From the NCBI GenBank assembly GCA_934446455.1, contig CAKSEE010000025.1:1-39249 (forward strand): a DNA stretch of 39,249 bases, read 5' to 3'. This stretch comes from an uncultured Oscillospiraceae bacterium (GTDB lineage Bacteria > Bacillota > Clostridia > Oscillospirales > Ruminococcaceae). A program made the translations under genes and the position numbers. Below the pieces are notes generated by a model that saw only the letters and a program-made list of their open reading frames with translations, made no database searches and was not told where the DNA came from. Positions 1 to 7,802 of the stretch are shown here, piece after piece (the first letter of the stretch is position 1; the number at the start of each line of letters is the position of its first letter).

Positions 1-73
<73 letters not shown>

Positions 74-107
74 ATATAATAGCCTCTCACTTCCTGAGTG
101 CTTATTT

Positions 108-136
108 ATTATATCACATCGGAGCCTGTTTGTCAA
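108..136 (-). promoter_or_regulatory. sigma-A promoter of tRNA-fMet
   Basis: On the minus strand TTGACA (131-136) and TATAAT (108-113) are separated by exactly 17 bases. Both hexamers match the vegetative sigma consensus, and the start would fall about 27 bases before the tRNA. A short imperfect hairpin (CACTC/GAGTG type) lies in the leader. Confidence 0.85.
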
Positions 137-173
137 GGGGTTTTCAAAAAATATTTTCGACCTTTTTCTTCCA

Positions 174-1385
174 TTACTGATTGAGCCTGAAATGAACGGG
201 AATGCCGTTTCTGAACTCTATCTGCGGCTCGCCCTGAATCAGCGGCAGGAAGTAGTTGAGCGCGTCTATAGTCACGTTGTTGCCCTCGGCGTTTATCCAC
301 TCCCGCGGGAACTTCTTCTCGCAGTTTGCGATTTTTGCGATGTCCGCGCTTACTATCTCAACGCGGTAGGGGTCGTTGCTTATACGCCTGAACGCCATCA
401 TAACGCCGCTTTTTCCCTCGCTGAGAGCAGCGCTTACCGCCGCCCTGCCTATGCGCTCCGCTTCGGTAAGGTCCGTCCACGAGGCGATGTGCGAGCTGCA
501 CCGCTGCATTACGTTAAGCTCTATCGAGCGCACCTTGCAGCCGATATTGTCCTGCGTGAACTTTTCAAGGTACTTGCCTATGCCCGACAGGTACTTGTGT
601 CCGAACGCGTCCGTAAGCTCAGAGGAGATACCGACGCTCTCGCACTTTATGCCCTCGGATACCGCCGCGATTACCGCCTTGTAGCGGCTCTGCGCCTGCT
701 TTACGTCTGCCAGGAACTTTTCGAGCGTGAAGTCGCCCTCGGGCAGGTAAATCATGTGAGGGGCAGGCTCGCCGTTGGCGCGCAGCACGCAGGAGGAAGC
801 TGCAAGCCAGCCCGCGTCGCGCCCCATAATCTCAACAATCGTGACCGACGGAATGGAGTACACGCGGCTGTCGCGGATTATCTCCTGAAGCGACGTTGCA
901 ACGTATTTCGCCGCAGACCCGAACCCCGGGGTGTGGTCGGTTTCGGTAACGTCGTTATCTATTGTTTTGGGAACGCCCACTACCTTTATATCAACGCCCT
1001 TCGCCCTGAAATAACGGTCGAGCTTCATTACGGTGTCCATGCTGTCGTTGCCGCCGATGTAGAAAAACGCGCGTATATTGCGGTTTCTGAACGTTTCGAG
1101 TATCTTAAGGTAGGCGCTTTCGTCCTCGTTGAAGTCCTTTAGCTTATAGCGGCAGCTGCCGAGTATCGTTGACGGGGTTTTCATAAGCAGCTGCTTGTCA
1201 TGATCGTTCATGATAACGCTGCGAAGATTTATCAGCCTGTTGCCGATAATGCCCTCTATTCCATTCTCCGAGCCGAAGATGTCGTCCACATCAGGGAAGC
1301 CCTCCGCACCCGAAAATACCCCCGCAAGCGACGCGTTTATAGCCGCTGTGGGTCCGCCGGACTGTGCAATCGCAACATTGAACAT
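174..1385 (-). CDS. 6-phosphofructokinase, PPi-dependent type
   Basis: A 403-residue PfkA-superfamily enzyme that phosphorylates fructose 6-phosphate in cytoplasmic glycolysis. The N-terminus has the phosphate-binding AQSGGPTAAIN loop. GGNDS lies at about 111-115 and PKTIDND at 139-145. In this family, residues equivalent to E. coli 104 and 124 separate donors: Gly/Gly for ATP and Asp/Lys for pyrophosphate. Here they are Asp114 and Lys140, so pyrophosphate is the expected donor and the reaction would be reversible. The start has a GGTGGAGG ribosome site and its own promoter. An ATP-type paralogue lies immediately upstream, separated by a terminator, so the two are separate transcription units. 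Donor choice is inferred from residues, not measured. Confidence 0.9.
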   Translation of the reverse strand: MFNVAIAQSGGPTAAINASLAGVFSGAEGFPDVDDIFGSENGIEGIIGNRLINLRSVIMNDHDKQLLMKTPSTILGSCRYKLKDFNEDESAYLKILETFRNRNIRAFFYIGGNDSMDTVMKLDRYFRAKGVDIKVVGVPKTIDNDVTETDHTPGFGSAAKYVATSLQEIIRDSRVYSIPSVTIVEIMGRDAGWLAASSCVLRANGEPAPHMIYLPEGDFTLEKFLADVKQAQSRYKAVIAAVSEGIKCESVGISSELTDAFGHKYLSGIGKYLEKFTQDNIGCKVRSIELNVMQRCSSHIASWTDLTEAERIGRAAVSAALSEGKSGVMMAFRRISNDPYRVEIVSADIAKIANCEKKFPREWINAEGNNVTIDALNYFLPLIQGEPQIEFRNGIPVHFRLNQ

Positions 1386-1423
1386 ACAGCAAATCCTCCA
1401 CCAATTTTTTTGAGACCTTTATT

Positions 1424-1452
1424 ATTATACAACACACGGCAAGAAAATGCAA
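1424..1452 (-). promoter_or_regulatory. promoter of PPi-type phosphofructokinase
   Basis: On the minus strand TTGCAT (1447-1452) and TATAAT (1424-1429) are 17 bases apart, about 40 bases before the start codon. It lies just downstream of the terminator of the preceding phosphofructokinase gene, so it gives the second kinase its own transcript. Confidence 0.7.
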
Positions 1453-1487
1453 TAGTCTGGGAAAATAATTATATTTAATTTCTGCAC

Positions 1488-1517
1488 AAAAAACCGCCCG
1501 AAATATCACGGGCGGTT
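1488..1517 (-). terminator. rho-independent terminator after ATP-type phosphofructokinase
   Basis: A 9-bp stem (AACCGCCCG / CGGGCGGTT) with an 8-base loop is followed on the minus strand by a run of T. It begins about 22 bases after the stop codon at 1540. Confidence 0.85.
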
Positions 1518-1539
1518 GTGTAATGTGACGTCTGCTCCG

Positions 1540-2625
1540 TCAGTCGCCGAACGAAATGCCGATGTCCCTTGCGGTCTGCACCATTTTGCAGTCTGCGGGA
1601 ACGAATTTTGTTTTCATTGCAACGTCGCCGAGCGGGTTTTCGGTTATCCTGCCGTCAACCATAGCGACGGTGTAGCCGAATTTCTGCTGCTTGAGCAGAA
1701 GCGCCGCGTGCGCGCCGAACTGCGTTGCAAGTATCCTGTCGTATGCCGAGGGGCTGCCGCCGCGCAGGATATGCCCCGGAACGACCGTGCGCGTTTCAAG
1801 TCCTGTTTTCTCCCGGATATCGCGGGCGATCCGCGCCGTGGCGGTGGTTTCGCCCCTGTCAGCGCGGGCCTTTGCGCGCTCCTTTTTCTTGAGCTTTGCT
1901 TCCTCGGTATCAAAGCAGCCCTCCGCAACGGCGAGAATGGAGAACGCCTTGCCTGCGTCCGCGCGCTTCTGGCAGGCGTCCGCAACCTTGTCGATATTGT
2001 AGGGTATCTCGGGCAGCAGGATTATGTCCGCGCCGCCTGCAAGCCCGCTGTAAAGCGTAAGCCAGCCCGCCTTGTTGCCCATTATCTCGATTACCATAAT
2101 GCGGCTGTGCGAGTTTGCCGTGGTGTGTATCCTGTCGATAACCTCCGTGCCTATGTCAACGGCGGTGTGGAAGCCGAACGTAACGTCCGTGCCGAAGATG
2201 TCGTTGTCTATCGTCTTGGGCAGGCCGATAACGTTCAGCCCCTCGACAGAGAGCATATTTGCGGTTTTGTGCGTGCCGTTGCCGCCAAGGGTGAACAGGC
2301 AGTCGAGCTTGAGGTCCTTGTAGGTCTGCTTCATTTCCTTGACCTTGTCGACCTTGTCGTCCTCGATTATCTGCATCATTTTGTAGGGCGTGCGCTTTGT
2401 GCCGAGGATAGTGCCGCCCGTGGTGAGAATACCGGAGAAATCAGACGGCTGCATCTGCTTGTAGTCGCCGTGAATAAGCCCGTGGTAGCCGTTCTGTATG
2501 CCGACTATCTCCACCTTGTCCTCGCCGAACGCCTCGTATGTCGCCTTTGCAACGCCGCGTATCGTGGCGTTAAGTCCCGGGCAGTCGCCGCCGCTTGTAA
2601 GAATACCGATTCTGAGCTTTCCCAT
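1540..2625 (-). CDS. 6-phosphofructokinase, ATP-dependent group III type
   Basis: A 361-residue PfkA-superfamily glycolytic enzyme. The N-terminal LTSGGDCPGLNATIRG loop and the MGNKAGW substrate motif are intact. Donor-site residues are GGNGT (about 114-118) and PKTIDND (136-142), meaning Gly at the E. coli 104 position and Lys at 124. Gly104 with Lys124 is seen in ATP-using members close to the PPi enzymes, so ATP is the likely donor. It starts at an ATG behind GGAGGTAAAACATT. It lies 58 bases after the helicase-loader gene; a GC-rich hairpin sits in that gap without a T-run, so co-transcription is possible. A strong terminator follows it. Confidence 0.88.
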   Translation of the reverse strand: MGKLRIGILTSGGDCPGLNATIRGVAKATYEAFGEDKVEIVGIQNGYHGLIHGDYKQMQPSDFSGILTTGGTILGTKRTPYKMMQIIEDDKVDKVKEMKQTYKDLKLDCLFTLGGNGTHKTANMLSVEGLNVIGLPKTIDNDIFGTDVTFGFHTAVDIGTEVIDRIHTTANSHSRIMVIEIMGNKAGWLTLYSGLAGGADIILLPEIPYNIDKVADACQKRADAGKAFSILAVAEGCFDTEEAKLKKKERAKARADRGETTATARIARDIREKTGLETRTVVPGHILRGGSPSAYDRILATQFGAHAALLLKQQKFGYTVAMVDGRITENPLGDVAMKTKFVPADCKMVQTARDIGISFGD

Positions 2626-2683
2626 AATGTTTTACCTCCGTATCTTCCCGGCGCGGGGTTCTGCCCGTGCCGTACCTGTGTAA

Positions 2684-3658
2684 TTATTTGAGCGTTCTGA
2701 GCCTGTTGTCAGTCCCGCAGAACATAAGCGTGTTAAGACTCAGCAGCCGCGAGCATATCCTGTCCTGATACCGCGCCCTGAGCTGCGGCGGTGTGAGGTT
2801 CGTGCTGACGATAAGCGGAATGCCCCTGTTCATGCGGGCGTTGATTATCTCGTATAGCTGCGAGGCGTTGCGCTCCGTGCTGTTCTCCGCGCCGAGGTCG
2901 TCGAGGATAAGCAGGTCGCAGCCCGTGAGCAGCGACATCGTGTCCCCGCCTGAACGGCCGAACTGCTCGTTGTCCAGCATTCGCAGAAGCTCGGGCGCGG
3001 AGCCGTAGATAACGCTGTAGCCCCTCTCGATAACGCGGTTTGCAACGGCGAGCGAGAGGTGCGTTTTGCCCAGCCCCGTGGCGCCCGACATAAGCAGCCC
3101 GCGCCCCCTGCCGTCAAATTTCTCTGCAAACTCCATGCACTCCGTAAGGTTTATCTTCATTATAAGGCGCATATTCTGCTTGAGAAGCTCGTCCGCAGCG
3201 TCGGGATAAAGCGACAGGTCGAAGTCCTTAAAGTGTTTCAGCTTCATCGGGGACTGGTCGTTAAGCTCCTTTGAAGCCGCCGCGTACACAAGCTTCATAA
3301 AGCACCCGCACCACTTGCCGCCGCAGCAGCCCTCGTCCTTACACTCCTTACAGGTGTAAACGGGGGAGAGGTAGTCCTCCGCAAAGCCCGCCGCCTTAAG
3401 AAGCTCCGCCATGCTGCGCTGTATCATAAGGTTCTCGGTTTTGAGCGCCTCAAGCCGCTCGTGCGTGTCCGCGCCCTGCGCGAGAATTATCGGCACAAGC
3501 TGCGCGGAGTTCGCCGCAAGGCTCTTTTCAAGCTGCGCGTACTCGGGTATTTTTTTCGCCACGGTCATACGGCGGAAGTTTTCCTCCGCCCTGTTTGCGG
3601 CCCTGCGCGCTTCAAGCGCGGCGTGCGCCGCCTCGTAGTATTTTTCGTTAAGTGCCAT
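2684..3658 (-). CDS. DnaC/DnaI-like replicative helicase loader ATPase
   Basis: A 324-residue AAA+ ATPase of the DnaC/DnaI/IstB-like family. Its expected role is loading the replicative helicase with DnaD during primosome assembly. An N-terminal helical, Arg/Glu-rich part is followed by a Cys-rich zinc-binding-like segment (CKEC...CC...CGC, about 103-119). Walker A GATGLGKT is at about 192-199 and Walker B LLILDDLGAE near 250-260. Arg-rich sensor segments lie near the C-terminus. It starts 14 bases after the stop of the DnaD-like gene, so both are probably one operon. IstB transposition helpers share the fold, but the zinc segment and the dnaD neighbour point to the chromosomal primosome. Confidence 0.85.
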   Translation of the reverse strand: MALNEKYYEAAHAALEARRAANRAEENFRRMTVAKKIPEYAQLEKSLAANSAQLVPIILAQGADTHERLEALKTENLMIQRSMAELLKAAGFAEDYLSPVYTCKECKDEGCCGGKWCGCFMKLVYAAASKELNDQSPMKLKHFKDFDLSLYPDAADELLKQNMRLIMKINLTECMEFAEKFDGRGRGLLMSGATGLGKTHLSLAVANRVIERGYSVIYGSAPELLRMLDNEQFGRSGGDTMSLLTGCDLLILDDLGAENSTERNASQLYEIINARMNRGIPLIVSTNLTPPQLRARYQDRICSRLLSLNTLMFCGTDNRLRTLK

Positions 3659-3672
3659 ATGCTTTCCCCGAT

Positions 3673-4731
3673 TCAGTTGTTCTGATACTTACTGCGTATC
3701 TGGCTTTGAATGTCGTCCACATCGAACGAGGAAGCGCCCTGCGCGCCTTTCGCGCCGTCCCTGCCCTTGCGTGCGCGCTCCCACTGTTTCGCCTCGTCCT
3801 CCGCCTGCTGCGCGGTCGCTGTGCCGCTGTTGTGCCAGCTTTGCAATATCGCGTTCATGTAGGTGAAGGGGTTGCCGCTCACGCGCTCCGCCGCGCGCTC
3901 GTAGGCCAGCATTATCATATCCGTGCCGAAGCCCCATTCGCCCGTCCACACCGAAATGAAATCGCGCTCCTTTTTCGTGAACTTCGACTGCCGCTCCATC
4001 GCCCTGCGAAGCTCCGCCTCAACGCCGCTGCGGCGTTCAAGCTCGGCAATGCGCATATCCGCAAGCTCAAAGCTGTTTATGCCGTCGTCGCTCCAGCTCT
4101 GCGCTACGGAGATGATGTAGGCGGGGGTCGCCTTATCCGCTCGGAAGCAGTATTTAAGCAGCATTACCGCCACTACCGAGGGCAGCGAGTAGGTATCCGT
4201 AAGCGCTATCACGGTCTGCATTTCGCGGGGCTTGAGCGCGTGCCCGTAGAGCTTCTCCGCCTCCTTGAACAGCCCTGCTATCTCCTTGTCGGTGCGAATG
4301 CGCTCTGCGATATCGCCCGCGGTGTAGTAAAGCCCGCCGCCGCCAACCTTTTTTGCAGAGTTTTTCTCTGCGGGAGCGCCCTGCGCGGCGTTTTCGCCAA
4401 AGCCGCCGAGAATAAGCTGCTCTGCCGTGGCCTGTAACGGCTTACGCTCTGCGGGTGAGAACGCGTTTCTTTCTTCCGTAGCCTCCGCGCCCGCGTATTT
4501 TATAAGCCCGCGCTGCACCCAGAAGAGCGCCGCGTCCTCAAGCTCGCCGCGGCTTTTCATTCCAAGCGCGTCCATAAGCTGCTCGTCCGAAAAGCTTTTG
4601 CCGCCGTGCCTTAGCATAAACAGCATAAGCCTGAGCGCGCCCGCCCCCGCGAGCCTTATGTAATTATCCACTATTTCAGACGGGACGGCGAAAACGCTGT
4701 TCCAGCAGCCCGCGTCAAGCTTGTATTCCAT
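3673..4731 (-). CDS. DnaD/DnaB-like primosomal replication initiation protein
   Basis: A 352-residue protein. The C-terminal DnaD-type (DnaB_2) domain is recognisable from the W-x-G...Y-E-R-A...FTYMNAILQSW pattern followed by the GTAT turn. The N-terminal part looks like a winged-helix module. In Firmicutes such proteins act at DnaA- or PriA-dependent helicase loading. I chose the start at 4731 because ACGGAGGAGC precedes it by a good spacing; a longer version to 4827 would run into the promoter and a GC-rich hairpin. The end is charged and Lys/Arg-rich before the extreme C-terminus. It is transcribed ahead of the helicase-loader gene, a conserved functional pairing. Confidence 0.83.
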   Translation of the reverse strand: MEYKLDAGCWNSVFAVPSEIVDNYIRLAGAGALRLMLFMLRHGGKSFSDEQLMDALGMKSRGELEDAALFWVQRGLIKYAGAEATEERNAFSPAERKPLQATAEQLILGGFGENAAQGAPAEKNSAKKVGGGGLYYTAGDIAERIRTDKEIAGLFKEAEKLYGHALKPREMQTVIALTDTYSLPSVVAVMLLKYCFRADKATPAYIISVAQSWSDDGINSFELADMRIAELERRSGVEAELRRAMERQSKFTKKERDFISVWTGEWGFGTDMIMLAYERAAERVSGNPFTYMNAILQSWHNSGTATAQQAEDEAKQWERARKGRDGAKGAQGASSFDVDDIQSQIRSKYQNN

Positions 4732-4805
4732 GTCTGCTCCTCCGTTCGTGAGCCCGCCGCGGGGCGGGGGAGTCCCCGAATGTTCCTGCGAAACGCTCTG
4801 CATAT

Positions 4806-4834
4806 ATGATACCACAAAATCCCCCATATTTCAA
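4806..4834 (-). promoter_or_regulatory. candidate promoter for dnaD-like operon
   Basis: On the minus strand TTGAAA (4829-4834) and TATCAT (4806-4811) are 17 bases apart. The -35 box overlaps the stop codon of the upstream P-type ATPase gene. A GC-rich hairpin (about 4750-4780) lies between it and the ribosome site. Confidence 0.55.
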
Positions 4835-7164
4835 GCGGATTTTTTCACCCGTTTATCGTAGAGTCTTACCGCAAGAGTATTAAGCCCCGCGAGGATAAGC
4901 CACGAAGCGCCGACAAGCGCCGCGAGCGCCACCCATTCCACAGCGGACAGCGGCTCAAGGTAAAACAGCCCGCCGAACAGCGCCGCCGCCCCCACGAACG
5001 CCGCCATGAGCGCAGCGAACATAACTCCCCTTGCAGCGTTGAACGGCATACACACCCCGAACAGCACCGCGAAGCTCACCGCAGCCGTAAGGTACACCGC
5101 CATTACCGACGTGTGCTCCGCGGACATCGAGAGCGCCTGCTGCGCCGCCATAACAAGCCCCACGCCGAGCGCCGCCGTGATACCGCCCGGCGCCGCCCTG
5201 CGCAGAACGTTGGCGAGAAAGCCTCCGCGCACAAGGCTGCGGTTAGGCTCAAGCGCCAGCAGAAAGGACGGCACGCCTATGGTAAGCGCGCTTATGAGCG
5301 TCATCTGTATGGGCTTGAACGGGTAGGCGAACGGCAGCACGAGAAACGCCGCCGCTAGCAGGAACGCGTAAATCGTCTTTACAAGGAAAAGCGCCGCAGA
5401 GCGCTGAATGTTGTTTATCGTGCGCCGCCCCTCTGCGACTACAAGCGGCAGGCAGCCAAGGTCGGACGTCAGCAGCACAAGCTGCGACACGCAACGCGCC
5501 GCGTCGCTGCCCGACTGCATTGCAATCGAGCAGTCCGCTTCGCGCAGGGCGGGGACGTCGTTCACACCGTCGCCCGTCATTGCCACCTTATGCCCGCGCG
5601 CTTTGAGCGCCTTTACAAGCGCCAGCTTTCTGAACGGCTGCACCCTGCCGAACACGGTGTATTTTTCCGCCGCTTCCTCAAGCTCCGCGTCGGTGAGCGC
5701 GGATACGTCCACGCAGCGCTCCGCGCCCTCAAGCCCCGCGCGCCTTGCGACGCTGGATACGGTCACGGGGTCGTCGCCCGAGATGATTTTGAGCGCCACG
5801 CCCTGCTGTTTGAAGTATTCGAGCGTCTGCGGCGTGGAAGGGCGAATCTTGTCGGAGAGCACCACGAGCGCCTTTGCCTGCGCTCGGGGCGCTTCGCCGT
5901 TTTCGGGGAGGCGCTCTCCCTGCGCCAGCAGCAGCACGCGCTGCCCGTTTTCGGCGTACCTGCGCACGCGCTGCTCTATGGCGGAGTATGCGGCGGCGTC
6001 AAGCACAAAGCTCGGCGCGCCGAGAAACAGGCAGCCCATGTCCTCAAACTCCGCGGCGCTCCACTTCCTCGCCGAGGAGAACGGCACGGTGCGAAGCGGC
6101 TTTTTCGCGCCGTTTGCGGGGATGCCCTCCGCAATTGCCTTAAGCGTGGCGTTGGGGTCGGCAAACGCCCCTGCGAACGCCGAAAGCGCGCCCTGCGCGT
6201 CAAAGCCGCCGCAGAGGCTTACCACCTCGGAAAGCTCCATGCAGCCCTCGGTGAGCGTTCCCGTTTTGTCAAGGCACAGCGTGTCCACCCGCGCAAGCGC
6301 TTCAACGCAGTAAAGGTCCTGACAGAGCGTGTTTTTCTGCGCAAGGCGAATGGCGCTTACCGCAAGCGCTATGCTGGTAAGCAGCACAAGCCCCTCGGGA
6401 ATCATGCCGATAAGCGCGGCGACGGTGCTTACAATGCCGCTTTCAAGGCTCCGGCGCGTTACAAAAAACGCCTTGAGAAACAGTATAGCGCCGAACGGCA
6501 CGATACATACGGATACTATCGAGATAATGCGGTTTATGGAGCGCATCATCTCCGAGGTGCGCTTTACAGCGCCCGTTGCCTTTCCCGTTATCCGCCCCGA
6601 AAAGCTCTCGCTGCCAACGCGCGTCGCCTGCGCCTTAATGCTGCCCGCGACGATAAAGCTGCCCGACAGCAGCTCGTCGCCCGCGTTTTTCGGCACGGGG
6701 TCGGATTCGCCCGTGACAAGGCTTTCGTCCGCCTCGCAGAAGCCCTCGGCTATCTCGCCGTCGGCGCACACCTGCTGCCCTGCGGAAAGCAGCATGATGT
6801 CGCCCTTCACAATATCCGCCACGGGCAGGGAAAGCTCCCGCCCGCCGCGCAGCAGCCTCGCCTTCGGCGCGGAGAGCACCGAGAGCCTGTCTATAACGCG
6901 TTTTGAGCGCAGCTCCTGAAAAATGCCTATGGCGGTGTTTGAAATAACAACGCCCATAAACAGCATATTGCGCCAGCTGCCCGTAAACGCCACGAGCGCC
7001 GCAAGCACGACATTCAGCAGGTTAAAGAGCGTAAACAGGTTTTCGCGCACTATCTGCCACACGCTTTTTGTGTGAACATTCTGGCTGCCGTTGCTTTCGC
7101 CGCGCGCAGCCGCTTCCTCCGCCTGCTGCGGGGTGAGTCCGTTTGTGGGGTCTGTGGTTATCAT
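4831..7164 (-). CDS. cation-translocating P-type ATPase, CtpE-like
   Basis: A 777-residue membrane pump. TGES actuator motif at about 151-154, the ion-site helix with IPEGLVLLT near 255-262, the phosphorylated Asp in CLDKTGTLTEG at about 299, and the hinge TGDGVND near 530-536 are all intact. Paired hydrophobic helices lie at about 40-80 and 215-275, and a six-helix C-terminal block covers about 580-760. The PEGLVLL helix and the E-A-L-A-R-V-D-x-L-C-L-D-K context resemble CtpE-type pumps, for which Ca2+ transport has been proposed; the ion here is not certain. No N-terminal heavy-metal-binding CxxC domain is present. It starts behind ACGGAGGAACC and is probably co-transcribed with the HD-domain gene 16 bases upstream. 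Confidence 0.88.
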   Translation of the reverse strand: MITTDPTNGLTPQQAEEAAARGESNGSQNVHTKSVWQIVRENLFTLFNLLNVVLAALVAFTGSWRNMLFMGVVISNTAIGIFQELRSKRVIDRLSVLSAPKARLLRGGRELSLPVADIVKGDIMLLSAGQQVCADGEIAEGFCEADESLVTGESDPVPKNAGDELLSGSFIVAGSIKAQATRVGSESFSGRITGKATGAVKRTSEMMRSINRIISIVSVCIVPFGAILFLKAFFVTRRSLESGIVSTVAALIGMIPEGLVLLTSIALAVSAIRLAQKNTLCQDLYCVEALARVDTLCLDKTGTLTEGCMELSEVVSLCGGFDAQGALSAFAGAFADPNATLKAIAEGIPANGAKKPLRTVPFSSARKWSAAEFEDMGCLFLGAPSFVLDAAAYSAIEQRVRRYAENGQRVLLLAQGERLPENGEAPRAQAKALVVLSDKIRPSTPQTLEYFKQQGVALKIISGDDPVTVSSVARRAGLEGAERCVDVSALTDAELEEAAEKYTVFGRVQPFRKLALVKALKARGHKVAMTGDGVNDVPALREADCSIAMQSGSDAARCVSQLVLLTSDLGCLPLVVAEGRRTINNIQRSAALFLVKTIYAFLLAAAFLVLPFAYPFKPIQMTLISALTIGVPSFLLALEPNRSLVRGGFLANVLRRAAPGGITAALGVGLVMAAQQALSMSAEHTSVMAVYLTAAVSFAVLFGVCMPFNAARGVMFAALMAAFVGAAALFGGLFYLEPLSAVEWVALAALVGASWLILAGLNTLAVRLYDKRVKKSA

Positions 7165-7180
7165 GGTTCCTCCGTAGGCG

Positions 7181-7687
7181 TTACAGCCCGAACATACTGC
7201 GGCAAAGCGCCTTTCCCGTTTCGGTCGTGAATATCTTTGAGAGAGCGGATTCCACGGCGCCGCGCCCGCATGCGTCCTCGTAAAGGTTTACGAGAAAATC
7301 CGCTTCAATAAGTATCTGCAGGTCTGCGCCGTCTATGTCGGCGTAGGTGTGATGGCGCGATACAAGATAGCACGCGCGCTGCGTTATCTGCTGCGAATAG
7401 CCCGCCCTTTGCAGCAGCTTTTCAGCCTCGGGCGGGCCGAGCTGCTCCTGAAGCTTTCCGCCGCAGCTGCCGTAAAGCGCCTCTGCGGGCTTTATGCCGA
7501 TGTCGTGCACGACCGCCGCCGCTTCGAGAATCTCCTGCGCGTTTTCGGGCAGACCCTCCGCGCGCCCTATAAGCGCTGCGAACGAATGCACCTTTATAAA
7601 ATGCTGAATGCGCTTCGGGTCGCCCGCGAAATATTCCGTCATAAGTACAGTGAGCGCGTCAAGCCGCGCCTGCGCCGAATGCTCCAT
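7181..7687 (-). CDS. HD-domain phosphohydrolase
   Basis: A 168-residue cytoplasmic protein with an HD-type metal site: an early His (about 27-31, HFIKVHS), the VVHDIG pair near 72-77, and a later SRHH. It probably hydrolyses a phosphate ester or nucleotide; the substrate cannot be told. Its ribosome site is AAGGAGGAGC. It is the first gene of a unit with the P-type ATPase and diverges from the germination operon. Confidence 0.82.
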   Translation of the reverse strand: MEHSAQARLDALTVLMTEYFAGDPKRIQHFIKVHSFAALIGRAEGLPENAQEILEAAAVVHDIGIKPAEALYGSCGGKLQEQLGPPEAEKLLQRAGYSQQITQRACYLVSRHHTYADIDGADLQILIEADFLVNLYEDACGRGAVESALSKIFTTETGKALCRSMFGL

Positions 7688-7725
7688 AGCCGCTCCTCCT
7701 TTGAAACAAATAGCTTTTGTATTGT

Positions 7726-7754
7726 ATTATATCACCTTTTCCCGCATAATTCAA
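7726..7754 (-). promoter_or_regulatory. promoter of HD-domain / P-type ATPase operon
   Basis: On the minus strand TTGAAT (7749-7754) and TATAAT (7726-7731) are separated by 17 bases. It lies in the 115-bp divergent region with gerAA. I could not place a convincing sigma-G promoter for gerAA on the opposite strand. Confidence 0.7.
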
Positions 7755-7802
7755 GCACGAGTGTAAAAAATACGGCTATGAACCGGAAAAGGAGGGCATA
7801 AC

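Noticed and set aside
2651..2675. Terminator between the helicase-loader gene and the ATP-type phosphofructokinase
   Set aside because: The GC-rich hairpin is imperfect and lacks a T-run on the minus strand.
5590..6906. Long open frame antisense to the P-type ATPase, and similar ones at 192-1142 (+), 1516-2691 (+), 7776-8909 (-) and 10015-11241 (-)
   Set aside because: They mirror highly G+C-rich real genes, have Arg/His/Ala-rich meaningless products, no ribosome sites and no family motifs.
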